A DNA stretch of 9,104 nucleotides from Rhodospirillales bacterium (lineage in GTDB: Bacteria > Pseudomonadota > Alphaproteobacteria > Rhodospirillales > Casp-alpha2), in the NCBI GenBank assembly GCA_018664265.1, contig JABJOR010000305.1, positions 1-9,104 of the forward strand, read 5' to 3'. Numbering within the stretch: the stretch's first letter is position 1; each line of letters begins with the position of its first letter. Under the pieces are notes generated by a model, which saw only the letters and a list, made by a program, of their open reading frames with translations, did no database searches and had not been told where the DNA came from. A program made the position numbers and the translations under genes. This document shows, piece by piece, positions 1 through 7,161 of the stretch.

Positions 1-1
1 G

Positions 2-739
2 GGGGAACAGCCCTGCGGGAACCGAAAACTGGATGCTTTTTTTGAAGCTCACATCGAACAAGGGCCAATTCTCGAAGATTCAGAATGTACAATTGGCGTG
101 GTTCTCGGGGGCCAAGGGCAACAATGGTATGACTTGTCCATCACAGGTCAGGACGCACATTCTGGATCGACTCCCATGCCAAACCGCAAGGATGCGCTTG
201 TTGCTGCAGCAGATATCATTAAAGCAGTCCGCGAGGTGGCAAAGGCCCATGCCCCCCATGGCGTTGGAACGGTTGGTCATGCTGAAATAATGCCAAACTC
301 CCGAAACACGATCCCCGGCGTGGTCCGACTTACCGTAGACCTTCGACATCCGGACGATAAAACGTTACTTGCAATGGGAGAAATGTTTCTCAGTGAGTGC
401 AATAACGCTAAACATTCAGAAGGCGTCGAACTTACAATTGAGAAAATTCTTGAGAGGCCTTCGGTAAATTTCGATAAAGATTGTATCCGGATGGTTCGCG
501 AGTCTGCCGAGGCTTTAGGATATTCCCATCAAGAGATTTATTCAGGGGCAGGACATGATGCCTGCAATATCAGCCTGACGGCACCAACCACCATGATATT
601 CATTCCTTGTGCCGGAGGTCTCAGCCATAACGAAGCAGAAAGTGCGACCCCGGAAGATGTCGAGGCCGGTTGCAACGTACTTCTTCACAGCATTCTTGGA
701 AGAGCTAACAAGGCCCCCGCGATGCCCTCGGAACCCTGA
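2..739 (+). CDS. M20-family Zn-dependent amidohydrolase (N-carbamoyl-L-amino-acid hydrolase / allantoate amidohydrolase type), 5' end missing
   Basis: The frame is open from the first bases of the window and ends at TGA 737-739, giving 245 C-terminal residues of a family usually a little over 400 long. The N-terminal third, with the first metal ligands, lies outside. Visible hallmarks are HIEQGP (bases 50-67), whose His is a metal ligand in this family; the dimerisation (lid) domain beginning after GQDAHSGSTPM; GAGHDA (545-562); and GGLSHNEAES, whose His (626-628) fits the last metal ligand. Members hydrolyse N-carbamoyl amino acids, ureidopropionate or allantoate in the cytoplasm, releasing CO2 and ammonia. 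Which substrate applies here cannot be told from this half. A Tat-exported binding-protein gene follows 71 bp later on the same strand with no terminator between, which suggests one operon for uptake and breakdown of a peptide-like or ureido compound. The family call is firm; the substrate is open. Confidence 0.93.
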   Translation, partial: GEQPCGNRKLDAFFEAHIEQGPILEDSECTIGVVLGGQGQQWYDLSITGQDAHSGSTPMPNRKDALVAAADIIKAVREVAKAHAPHGVGTVGHAEIMPNSRNTIPGVVRLTVDLRHPDDKTLLAMGEMFLSECNNAKHSEGVELTIEKILERPSVNFDKDCIRMVRESAEALGYSHQEIYSGAGHDACNISLTAPTTMIFIPCAGGLSHNEAESATPEDVEAGCNVLLHSILGRANKAPAMPSEP

Positions 740-810
740 CAAGTATAGGACGAATTCAACCGTTACTCATTAGCATATTTAATAAACCAGAACAGGAAGG
801 AGTCGAAACT

Positions 811-2403
811 ATGGAGAAGTTTGAGTATTTCAGCGGTCTCTTACGCAAGGGGCATATCACACGACGCGAATTCCTTGGTCGAGCAGTCGCTATGGGTGTA
901 TCGCTACCTATTGCGACTTCAATAGCCAGTCAAGTTGCACAATCCGCCAGCCCAAAAAAGGGTGGTCATTTTATTTTCGGATCAGGCCATGGGTCTACCA
1001 CAGATGATTTAGACCCGGCAAAAGTAGAAAACGATAACACAATTGCTACAACTTGGGCGTTTCGCGGGCACCTGACAGAAGTCAGTAACACAGACGAACT
1101 TATTGGAGATTTGGCTGAAAGTTGGGAAGTAACACCCGATGCTTCTACCTGGATATTCAAATTACGCGATGGTGTCGAATTCCATAATGGTAAAACTCTG
1201 GATGCAAATGACGTTGTTGCATCTATCAATTATCATCGAGGCGAGGATTCAGCATCTGCAGCAAAACCTATCATTGAAGGCATTGAAGAAATTACGGCTA
1301 CCGGTAAGAACGAGGTCACAATCAAACTCAGTTCTTCTAATGCAGACTTTCCTTATATTGTAAGCGATTACCATTTGGCTATCATGGCAAGTGATGGTGA
1401 GGGAAATGTAGATTGGCAAGATTACAATGGAACCGGTGGTTACAAGTTGGAGAATTTTGATCCGGGCGTCACAACATCCCTTACACGAAATCCCAATTTC
1501 TACAAAGAGAACAGGGCCCATTTCGACTCAATTGAGATCCTCACTATCGCTGATACTCTCGCACGAACCACGGCCTTAGGGACGGGAGAGATTCATATGA
1601 TGGATCGCTGTGATCTCAAAACTGTAAAATTCATGAAGAAAAATAAGGACATCAGCGTAAAAGAAACGAGCGGAACAGCGCACTATACAATACCCATGCT
1701 AACGAATGTTGCGCCTTTTGATAACAACGATCTGCGATTAGCTTTGAAGCATGGCGTTGACCGTGAGGTCTTGCTTAAAACTATTCTTAATGGACATGGC
1801 GTTGTCGGCAATGACCACCCCATCGGACGCTCCAACCAATACCATGCGGATGATCTGGAACAACGAACCTACGATCCTGACAAGGCAAATTTCTACCTTA
1901 AAAAAGCAGGCCATGATTCAATCACTGTGAATCTTGTTGCTTCCGATGCGGCTTTCTCAGGTGCTGTTGATGCGGCCATTCTCTATAAAGAACAGGCTTC
2001 AAAGGCAGGCATCAATATCGATGTTGTGCGTTCACCTGCAGATGGCTACTGGGCAGCTCATTGGATCAAGAGTCCATGGATCATGAGCTATTGGTCTGGC
2101 CGCCCAACCGAAGACTGGATGTTTGCGACAGCGTACGCCTCAGGCGCTGCCTGGAATGAAACTGCATGGGAGCACGAAAAATTTAACAAGTTAATGCTCG
2201 AAGGACGTGCAGAGCTTGATAAAACAAAACGACGTGCAATCTACTATGAAATGCAGGCAATTCTTCGAAACGAAGGTGGTTCTGTTATTCCAATGTTTAA
2301 CAACTACGTTTTCGCCGCCCGTTCCAATGTACAACACGGCCAGCTTTCCGCTGCCTGGCCTCAAGATGGCCAAAAAGCCTTTGAGCGCTGGTGGTTCTCA
2401 TAA
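811..2403 (+). CDS. ABC transporter substrate-binding protein, family 5 (peptide/nickel/opine type), Tat-exported
   Basis: A complete 530-residue protein, the usual size for SBP_bac_5 (DppA/OppA-like) proteins. The ATG at 811 has a strong ribosome binding site, AGGAAGGAG (794-802), 8 bases upstream. The N-terminus has a twin-arginine motif, TRREFLGRA (residues 17-25), then a hydrophobic stretch and a likely cleavage near residues 43-47, so it should be exported folded to the periplasm. Family features follow in order: the DDLDPAK segment; the LAESWEVTPDASTWIFKLRD block with VEFHNGKTLDANDVVAS after it; GTGGYKLENFDPG; and a C-terminal YYEMQAILRNEGGSVIPMF block ending in FERWWFS. It would deliver ligand to an inner-membrane ABC permease that is not encoded nearby downstream, because a terminator follows directly; the permease genes may lie upstream of the window. 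The ligand is unknown. The M20 amidohydrolase upstream makes small peptides or carbamoyl/ureido compounds plausible, as inference only. Confidence 0.95.
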   Translation: MEKFEYFSGLLRKGHITRREFLGRAVAMGVSLPIATSIASQVAQSASPKKGGHFIFGSGHGSTTDDLDPAKVENDNTIATTWAFRGHLTEVSNTDELIGDLAESWEVTPDASTWIFKLRDGVEFHNGKTLDANDVVASINYHRGEDSASAAKPIIEGIEEITATGKNEVTIKLSSSNADFPYIVSDYHLAIMASDGEGNVDWQDYNGTGGYKLENFDPGVTTSLTRNPNFYKENRAHFDSIEILTIADTLARTTALGTGEIHMMDRCDLKTVKFMKKNKDISVKETSGTAHYTIPMLTNVAPFDNNDLRLALKHGVDREVLLKTILNGHGVVGNDHPIGRSNQYHADDLEQRTYDPDKANFYLKKAGHDSITVNLVASDAAFSGAVDAAILYKEQASKAGINIDVVRSPADGYWAAHWIKSPWIMSYWSGRPTEDWMFATAYASGAAWNETAWEHEKFNKLMLEGRAELDKTKRRAIYYEMQAILRNEGGSVIPMFNNYVFAARSNVQHGQLSAAWPQDGQKAFERWWFS

Positions 2404-2426
2404 CCCTCCCTACGATCAAACTTAAC

Positions 2427-2459
2427 AATGGCCCGGGTTGTTCGCCCGGGCCATTTTTT
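2427..2459 (+). terminator. Rho-independent terminator after the binding-protein gene
   Basis: A perfect 11-bp stem, AATGGCCCGGG (2427-2437) pairing with CCCGGGCCATT (2445-2455), around a 7-base loop. The run of six T covers 2454-2459. It begins 24 bases after the TAA of the binding-protein gene and should end the left-hand operon. Confidence 0.95.
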
Positions 2460-2652
2460 GTTCTCTGCAATCCAGAGTATTAAAATAAACGCCTTGAATT
2501 TAAAAACAGCTCAGGTAGGCTTATCAAGCGCTGGACTCGCGCATCCCCCCTTCGCCGGGAAAGCACTTAAGTGTCGAGTTGGATACAGGCTAATATAAAC
2601 CTTTAATTGGGGTTTGAAGCAGAAGAAGGGAATGTTTTGAGGGCCCGCAATT
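2460..2652. other. Intergenic region upstream of the DnaB-like ATPase gene
   Basis: About 190 bases with no convincing open frame or RNA gene on either strand. It should hold the promoter of the downstream ATPase gene because a strong terminator precedes it. An AT-rich box, TAATATAAA (2591-2599), could serve as a -10 element, but no good -35 sits at the right distance, so no promoter is called. A 10-bp palindrome, CACTTAAGTG, lies at 2564-2573. Confidence 0.5.
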
Positions 2653-2657
2653 GGAGG
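2653..2657 (+). promoter_or_regulatory. Ribosome binding site that decides the ATPase start
   Basis: GGAGG lies 5 bases before ATG 2663. An in-frame TTG at 2651 overlaps this motif and so cannot use it, which fixes the start at the ATG. Confidence 0.75.
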
Positions 2658-2662
2658 TTTCA

Positions 2663-3376
2663 ATGAAACTCTCGGCACCTGTCTTTGTTCTCAAACAAAA
2701 CGCAAAAAAACTCAAACGCTCGAAAGATATCTCACTGAGTGATGCTTTGGATCAAATTGCCAAAGCAGAAGGATTTGACTCCTGGAGTCTTCTACAATCC
2801 AGAAAAAAGACGTACACCCCAAAAACACCGGAAGAAATTCTGGCCTTCCTGTATCCCGGCGACCTCCTGCTCATCGGCGCCCGTCCCGGACTCGGTAAAA
2901 CAATCCTGGCACTACAAGTGTTACTGCAGTCAATAAAGGATGGCAGGCGAAGTTTCTTTTTTTCACTGGAATACACTTATAAAGATTTTGCCACAAAGAT
3001 CACAGGCCTTGATGAGACATTCGATTTGAATAATTTTTTGCTGGAATTTGATTTCTCTGACGGCATTTCATCAGATTATATTATCAGCAAAACAAGAGAC
3101 GCCGTTGTTAAGGGATCAATAATTGCGATCGATTATTTGCAATTGCTCGATCAACAACGAAACAAACCACCGATACAAAAGCAAATTGAAGATATGAAAG
3201 ACTATGCCAGAGAGAAAAAATGCATCTTTGTTTTTATATCACAAATAGACCGAGCCTTTGACCAACAAGAAGATCAACAACCCGGGCTTTCAGATATAAG
3301 ATTACCCAATCCACTGGATTTGGGGCTATTCAATAAATCAATATTCATCCATGAAAACATCACCATAGCCCGGTAG
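2663..3376 (+). CDS. Small DnaB-like RecA-fold ATPase (helicase-like), stand-alone
   Basis: A 237-residue protein with the core motifs of the replicative helicase DnaB: Walker A GARPGLGKT (72-80); SLEYT with a glutamate at 103, matching the DnaB SLE motif; Walker B IIAIDYLQLL (153-162, Asp157); and ISQIDR (192-197), like the DnaB SQLNR sensor. It ends with an SDIR...FNKSIFIHE segment, like the DnaB SDLRESG...D...FLHR tail but with the ESG part replaced. The DnaB N-terminal primase-binding domain is absent. In its place, residues 1-47 carry a short helical motif, KQNAKKLKRS...ISLSDALDQIAKAEGFDSWSLL (in part), which resembles the small segment annotated in some glyoxalase-superfamily and DnaB-like proteins of Alphaproteobacteria. 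Helicase activity is not shown; an ATPase role on DNA is inference. Sampled lines are only 30-37% GC, well below the genes to the right. The stop lies inside the end of the convergent permease gene (17-bp overlap). Confidence 0.85.
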   Translation: MKLSAPVFVLKQNAKKLKRSKDISLSDALDQIAKAEGFDSWSLLQSRKKTYTPKTPEEILAFLYPGDLLLIGARPGLGKTILALQVLLQSIKDGRRSFFFSLEYTYKDFATKITGLDETFDLNNFLLEFDFSDGISSDYIISKTRDAVVKGSIIAIDYLQLLDQQRNKPPIQKQIEDMKDYAREKKCIFVFISQIDRAFDQQEDQQPGLSDIRLPNPLDLGLFNKSIFIHENITIAR

Positions 3377-4103
3377 CAATGATGTAAATGCCGAGAATGA
3401 GCAAGGCGATAAAGAAAACTCTTCGAAACGTATCTTCGGGGAGTTTCTTTCTGATCCGTTGACCAAAGACCATACCGATCAATGCTGGTATCAGGGCGGC
3501 AGTGGACAACACGCTGAGATCTGTGTTTAGCAATTCACTTTGTAGCAAGGCAAACGCCAACGCCAGTGTGGAGGCTGTAAAAAGCATTCCCATAGCTTGT
3601 ATAAGCATGTCGCGGGTAAGGCCCAGGGCTTGAAGATACAAAACGCCCGGCACAACAAATGATCCTGTCATCCCAGTCAAAAAGCCATTCATGATGCCAA
3701 ATAATGGGCCAGCCCAGACTTCCTGGCGCGCGTTGATGGTAATTTTGTAGCCGGCCATACTGACGGTCGCATAAATTACCAAAAGCAGGCCCAATAACCC
3801 GGAAAGCACCGATAAATCAACACGTGTCAGAACATGGGAGCCCAGCCAGATTGCGGCTGTCGCCATAACAAGAAAAGGCCAAATCCGTCGCACGATAACC
3901 CGCCCATTGCCGCCAACTGCCGCCTGCCAGATATTAGTGATCAGGGATGGCACTAATAACAAGTTCATGGCTTCCGGAAAGCCCACAGATACGGTCAAAA
4001 GTGCAAGGCTGACCGTGGGCAATCCCAAGCCAATGACACCTTTTACGCATCCAGCGAGAAGAAAAGTTGCGACCACAATGAGGACCACAGAAGTATCAAT
4101 CAT
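3360..4103 (-). CDS. TauE/SafE family (DUF81) membrane permease, putative sulfite/organosulfur exporter
   Basis: A 247-residue, strongly hydrophobic protein with about seven to eight predicted membrane segments, a normal size for TauE/SafE proteins. The two family repeats can be seen: CVKGVIGLGLPT (19-30), followed by the next helix, and NGFLTGMTGSFVVPG (139-153) at the start of the second half. A basic loop, RIRKKLPEDTFRR, precedes the last helix. Members export sulfite, sulfoacetate or other small anions, but most are untested and the substrate cannot be read from the sequence. The start codon lies 6 bp after the stop of the TPR-protein gene, so the two are probably translationally coupled. 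No sulfur-metabolism gene is nearby. The 3' end overlaps the convergent ATPase gene by 17 bp, and no terminator is visible after it. Confidence 0.92.
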   Translation of the reverse strand: MIDTSVVLIVVATFLLAGCVKGVIGLGLPTVSLALLTVSVGFPEAMNLLLVPSLITNIWQAAVGGNGRVIVRRIWPFLVMATAAIWLGSHVLTRVDLSVLSGLLGLLLVIYATVSMAGYKITINARQEVWAGPLFGIMNGFLTGMTGSFVVPGVLYLQALGLTRDMLIQAMGMLFTASTLALAFALLQSELLNTDLSVLSTAALIPALIGMVFGQRIRKKLPEDTFRRVFFIALLILGIYIIATGLW

Positions 4104-4109
4104 TTGGTA

Positions 4110-5477
4110 TCAGCCACCAGAGAGATATTCTTTCGTCCGGTTGAGATTCTTGCCGATGATATGGGCGCGTTTTTCCTGACCTATTTGCAAATAAACCTGC
4201 ATGGCCCCTTCGAAGGCGTAGGCTGCTTGCTGCATGAGGGCCATGTCTTCGGTTCGTTTCGCTAGCGCAAAGGCTGCGGCCCCCAGATTATTGGTGGTTT
4301 GTGCCCACAGCAGAACAACTTGCTCACGCTTGCGGATATCGAGGCTTTCATCAAAGGCTGCAACGGCGCGTTCCAGCAAGGTATTGTTGGAAAGAGACTC
4401 GCCCATGGTGGTCATAACGACACCGATATGATTTTTAACCTCGGCCCAACGCCCTGGATGACTGTCTTTGGTAAACACCCGAAGGGACTGTTCCAGCGCC
4501 AAAATGGCATTGTTCATAATTTTTGGTTGTTCAGAACGCCGTGCCAGATGATAAGACGCCAGACCAAGACGAATATTGCTCAACGCCCAGTCATGGGGAT
4601 GAACGGCCATATCAAGCACAGCAATGGCAGATTTATAGGATTCAACGGCTTGCTCGTAGGATTCCAGGTTATTGCTTTTTGCGCCCACGGCTTGCAGGGC
4701 GGCGGCGTATTGGCTGTACAACAACGCCTGACGGGCACCATCAAACAAATCCTTTGGTATCAGGCGAATGGCCCGTAAATAGACCGTTAGAGCGCTTTTT
4801 TGGCTTTCAAGATTGCCTCGTGCATTGGTAAACATCACATTGGCGATCACTTGCAGAGCCGCCACCAACTGGACCTGATCCAGACCGGGGATTTCTATGG
4901 CCCCGAGGGGCTCAACCTGTAAGGCTATTTCATTAAGTTTGGAGATGAAAGTGGTTCGCGACCCCACCTGAGTCGAGCTGCTGGCACACAGGGTTGCGGC
5001 CGCGATCACATCATCCACTTCAGTGCTATAATGCAGGGGTAAATCAAGCTCATCGCCAACACCGATGGCCCCGGCGCGGCCTTCCGGCGCACCATTCAGG
5101 GGTAAAAACCGCAATGAAAGCACCTTTCCGGCTGGCTCCACACGACCCCAAATGAGGATATCGGCCTGTTCAGCCTTCAACCATTCACGCCCGGTCTCCG
5201 CCGCGCTCAAAAGCCCTTCAACAGGTGTTTTTGCCTTTGTTGGGATAGACAACGTCCGACCAGTGCGCTTGACCATGGCCCCTTCAACGCGGACCAAAAT
5301 ATCCGTAATACGCGATGTCGCCGAGGCCCCTTCCGGACCATCAAGATCAGCAATCAGGATAGATACCACATTATCAGTGTCCGTACCACTGGGTGCGAAG
5401 CTCTTATGCTGTGCCGCTTCAGGTTTATCGGCCTCAGACTTTAACAGCCAGCTCATCACTGCCTTGACTTTTTCCAT
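4110..5477 (-). CDS. TolB-like N-terminal domain plus TPR repeat protein, function unknown
   Basis: A 455-residue protein without an obvious signal peptide or membrane segment. Residues about 36-130 look like an alpha/beta TolB/FlgO-type domain: VVSILIADLDGPEG, then AAETGREWLKAEQADILIWG and RVEPAGKVLSLRFLPL. This is a resemblance, not a firm assignment. Residues about 200-450 are helical repeats. The last three repeats are in exact 47-residue register, with Trp at 297, 344 and 391, each followed by Ala and then an N-x-x-(L/I)G pattern; a degenerate further unit follows. Repeats of this long TPR type usually bind proteins. The annotated ATG is preceded by a weak ACGGGA 7 bases upstream. An in-frame ATG at residue 8 (MSWLL) follows AAGG by 5 bases and is a real alternative. 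The gene starts 24 bp after the SDHAF4 gene and ends 6 bp before the permease gene. No enzyme active site is recognised. Confidence 0.85.
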   Translation of the reverse strand: MEKVKAVMSWLLKSEADKPEAAQHKSFAPSGTDTDNVVSILIADLDGPEGASATSRITDILVRVEGAMVKRTGRTLSIPTKAKTPVEGLLSAAETGREWLKAEQADILIWGRVEPAGKVLSLRFLPLNGAPEGRAGAIGVGDELDLPLHYSTEVDDVIAAATLCASSSTQVGSRTTFISKLNEIALQVEPLGAIEIPGLDQVQLVAALQVIANVMFTNARGNLESQKSALTVYLRAIRLIPKDLFDGARQALLYSQYAAALQAVGAKSNNLESYEQAVESYKSAIAVLDMAVHPHDWALSNIRLGLASYHLARRSEQPKIMNNAILALEQSLRVFTKDSHPGRWAEVKNHIGVVMTTMGESLSNNTLLERAVAAFDESLDIRKREQVVLLWAQTTNNLGAAAFALAKRTEDMALMQQAAYAFEGAMQVYLQIGQEKRAHIIGKNLNRTKEYLSGG

Positions 5478-5501
5478 TACAAATCCCGTAAAAAACTACA
5501 T

Positions 5502-5660
5502 CTAGAAATCAATACATCGACCATTCTTTTCCCAATCCCCGAACCGGGTCGGATCAGGCTTTGCTGCTGGCTCTGCTTTCAGGTCTTCCCCTTCAGGTTT
5601 CTCAACTTCGCCTTCTTTGAGATCTTCCTCATGAGGGCTGTTATTGGTGTCTGCAATCAT
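5502..5660 (-). CDS. Succinate dehydrogenase assembly factor 4 family protein (SDHAF4 / DUF1674), 52 aa
   Basis: A short frame from ATG (5660-5658) to TAG (5504-5502). The C-terminus is the family signature DPTRFGDWEKNGRCIDF (36-52), nearly identical to the conserved end of SDHAF4/DUF1674 proteins. The N-terminal 35 residues are acidic and low in complexity, with EDLK occurring twice (12-15 and 25-28). In mitochondria and yeast, SDHAF4 (Sdh8) binds the free flavinylated SdhA subunit and protects it during assembly of complex II; the bacterial role is inferred from homology. The upstream ribosome binding site is weak (GGA in GACGGATAG). The gene is first of three on the minus strand, 24 bp before the TPR-protein gene, and shares a 99-bp divergent spacer with rsmB. 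Location next to rsmB is seen in other Alphaproteobacteria, from memory. The family call is firm despite the small size. Confidence 0.92.
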   Translation of the reverse strand: MIADTNNSPHEEDLKEGEVEKPEGEDLKAEPAAKPDPTRFGDWEKNGRCIDF

Positions 5661-5759
5661 CGTTTCTATCCGTCTTTTGAATTGGTTATGATTATTCTAA
5701 AACATTTCCCGCAGTTGTTCACGCTTGTATTCTGACCTTTTGTAGGGCAAGACACAATA
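5661..5759. promoter_or_regulatory. Divergent intergenic region between the SDHAF4 gene and rsmB
   Basis: This 99-bp spacer separates two divergently transcribed units and should hold promoters for both. It is AT-rich in the middle (about 5675-5706). No hexamer pair with proper spacing stands out on either strand, so exact promoter positions are not called. Confidence 0.5.
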
Positions 5760-7079
5760 ATGTCAGAAAACACCCCACCAGAATCACCATCTTCAAAAGA
5801 TGCGCCCCGCCTTGCCGCGCTAAAAGCCGTACAGTCCGTCATCCAGAGCGGGGCAAACCTGCAAGACGCCCTGAACGAGACACGCTCGCGCCTGAAAGAT
5901 CCGCGCGACCGGGCTTTTCATCATCAACTGGTGATGACCGTTATTCGTCATTTTGGTGAAATCGATACCTTGCTTGATGTGTTTTTGGAGCGCAGACCCC
6001 ACGGACAGGCTGCAAAAATAATCCATATTCTTTATTTAGGCATTGCCCAGGTGCTATATCTGGACGTACCCGTTTACGCAGCCGCCTCGACCACCGTTGA
6101 TCTGGTGCGCCAGTCCGGTCTTGCCGGGCATGCCAAGTTGGCCAACGCCATCATGCGCCGCATTGCCGATCAAGGGCCGGGCCGCATTGCAGAAATGGAT
6201 GTAGAGCAAGTCAACACCCCGCCATGGCTATGGCAATCATGGTGTGCGACATACGGTGAAGACATCACGCGAACCATTGCCGCCGCAAACACCCAAGAGC
6301 CTCGACTGGACCTCAGTGTCAAAAGCGATCCGGACGGTTGGGCCGAAAAGCTCGAAGGCGAATTGCTGCCTACGGGCTCCATCCGCCTGCCCATCGGTGG
6401 AAGAATAGACGCCATGCCCGGCTTTGAAGACGGAGAGTGGTGGGTTCAAGACGCAGCAGCCGCCCTGCCCGTCAAGTTGCTGGGCGATGTAGAAGGCAAA
6501 TCTATTGTCGATCTTTGCGCAGCCCCCGGCGGCAAGACCATGCAATTGATTGCAGCAGGTGCCCATGTGACAGCCATCGATCGCTCCAAAAAGCGGCTGA
6601 AGACCTTGCATCGCAATCTTTATCGCACGCACCAAAAAGCAAACGTGATCACCGCAAAAGCCGAAATCTGGAAACCGGTTGAGCTTGTTGATGGCATTTT
6701 GCTGGATGCACCATGCTCTGCCACCGGAACCTTGCGGCGCAACCCGGATATCATGTTTCAAAAAGGCCCGGAAGACATCACCTCTCTGACATCCTTGCAA
6801 GACACCTTGATCGATGCCGCCGTAGACATGGTCAAACCGGGGGGGGTGATTATTTATTGCACCTGCTCCTTGCAAGACGAGGAAGGCCCGGCGCGGATTG
6901 CTGCGGCTTTGAGCCGTAATCTTCCCATTGAGATCGTCCCTATTGAGAAAGGTGAGCTGCCGGGTCTCTCTCACGCCATAACGCCTGAGGGTGCTTTGCG
7001 CACCCTGCCTGGATATTGGGCGGAACACGGTGGCATGGACGGGTTTTACGCTGCCCGATTGCGCAAATTACCAGCTTGA
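5760..7079 (+). CDS. rsmB: 16S rRNA (cytosine-967-C5)-methyltransferase RsmB (Sun/Fmu)
   Basis: A 439-residue protein of normal RsmB length. Residues about 15-150 form the NusB-like RNA-binding domain (DPRDRAFHHQLVMTVIRHFG, then the HILYLGIAQVLYLDVP helix). The catalytic Rossmann domain follows, with SAM-binding motif VDLCAAPGGKT (250-260), the next acidic strand AIDRS, motif IV DAPCSATG (Cys319) and motif VI IYCTCSLQDEEG (Cys369). The two cysteines are the pair used by RNA m5C methyltransferases; in this family the motif VI Cys attacks the base and the motif IV Cys helps release the product. The enzyme methylates C967 (E. coli numbering) of 16S rRNA. ATG 5760 is preceded by a modest AGGG 12 bases upstream. 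The heparinase-family gene follows after 82 bp with no terminator visible, so both may be transcribed together. Confidence 0.97.
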   Translation: MSENTPPESPSSKDAPRLAALKAVQSVIQSGANLQDALNETRSRLKDPRDRAFHHQLVMTVIRHFGEIDTLLDVFLERRPHGQAAKIIHILYLGIAQVLYLDVPVYAAASTTVDLVRQSGLAGHAKLANAIMRRIADQGPGRIAEMDVEQVNTPPWLWQSWCATYGEDITRTIAAANTQEPRLDLSVKSDPDGWAEKLEGELLPTGSIRLPIGGRIDAMPGFEDGEWWVQDAAAALPVKLLGDVEGKSIVDLCAAPGGKTMQLIAAGAHVTAIDRSKKRLKTLHRNLYRTHQKANVITAKAEIWKPVELVDGILLDAPCSATGTLRRNPDIMFQKGPEDITSLTSLQDTLIDAAVDMVKPGGVIIYCTCSLQDEEGPARIAAALSRNLPIEIVPIEKGELPGLSHAITPEGALRTLPGYWAEHGGMDGFYAARLRKLPA

Positions 7080-7147
7080 TTCGTTAACCCCCTGTACATA
7101 CCTATTATTGCATAATCAACAATGAAGAATTGCCCGTAAGACTTAGC

Positions 7148-7153
7148 GGAAGG
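7148..7153 (+). promoter_or_regulatory. Ribosome binding site that favours a TTG start
   Basis: GGAAGG lies 8 bases before TTG 7162 but 17 bases before the next in-frame ATG at 7171. Spacing therefore favours the TTG. Confidence 0.65.
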
Positions 7154-7161
7154 TATTTGAT

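Noticed and set aside
2564..2573. Palindrome CACTTAAGTG in the intergenic region, considered as an operator
   Set aside because: A 10-bp palindrome is expected several times in 9 kb by chance, and there is no second copy or well-placed promoter beside it.
2591..2599. TAATATAAA considered as a -10 promoter element
   Set aside because: No acceptable -35 hexamer lies 16-18 bases upstream; TTGGAT at 2579 is far too close.
2632..2640. Two-codon leader frame ATG TTT TGA preceded by AGAAGGGA, upstream of the ATPase gene
   Set aside because: Such minimal frames occur by chance, and there is no attenuator hairpin or other sign of leader control.
4299..4778. A 159-codon plus-strand open frame opposite the TPR gene
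   Set aside because: It is the complement of the repeat region; the minus-strand frame has the periodic TPR pattern and clean operon spacing.
6237..7028. A 263-codon open frame on the minus strand opposite rsmB
   Set aside because: It lies entirely antisense to a well-supported RsmB, is Cys- and Gly-rich without a recognisable domain, and is explained by the codon usage of the + strand gene.
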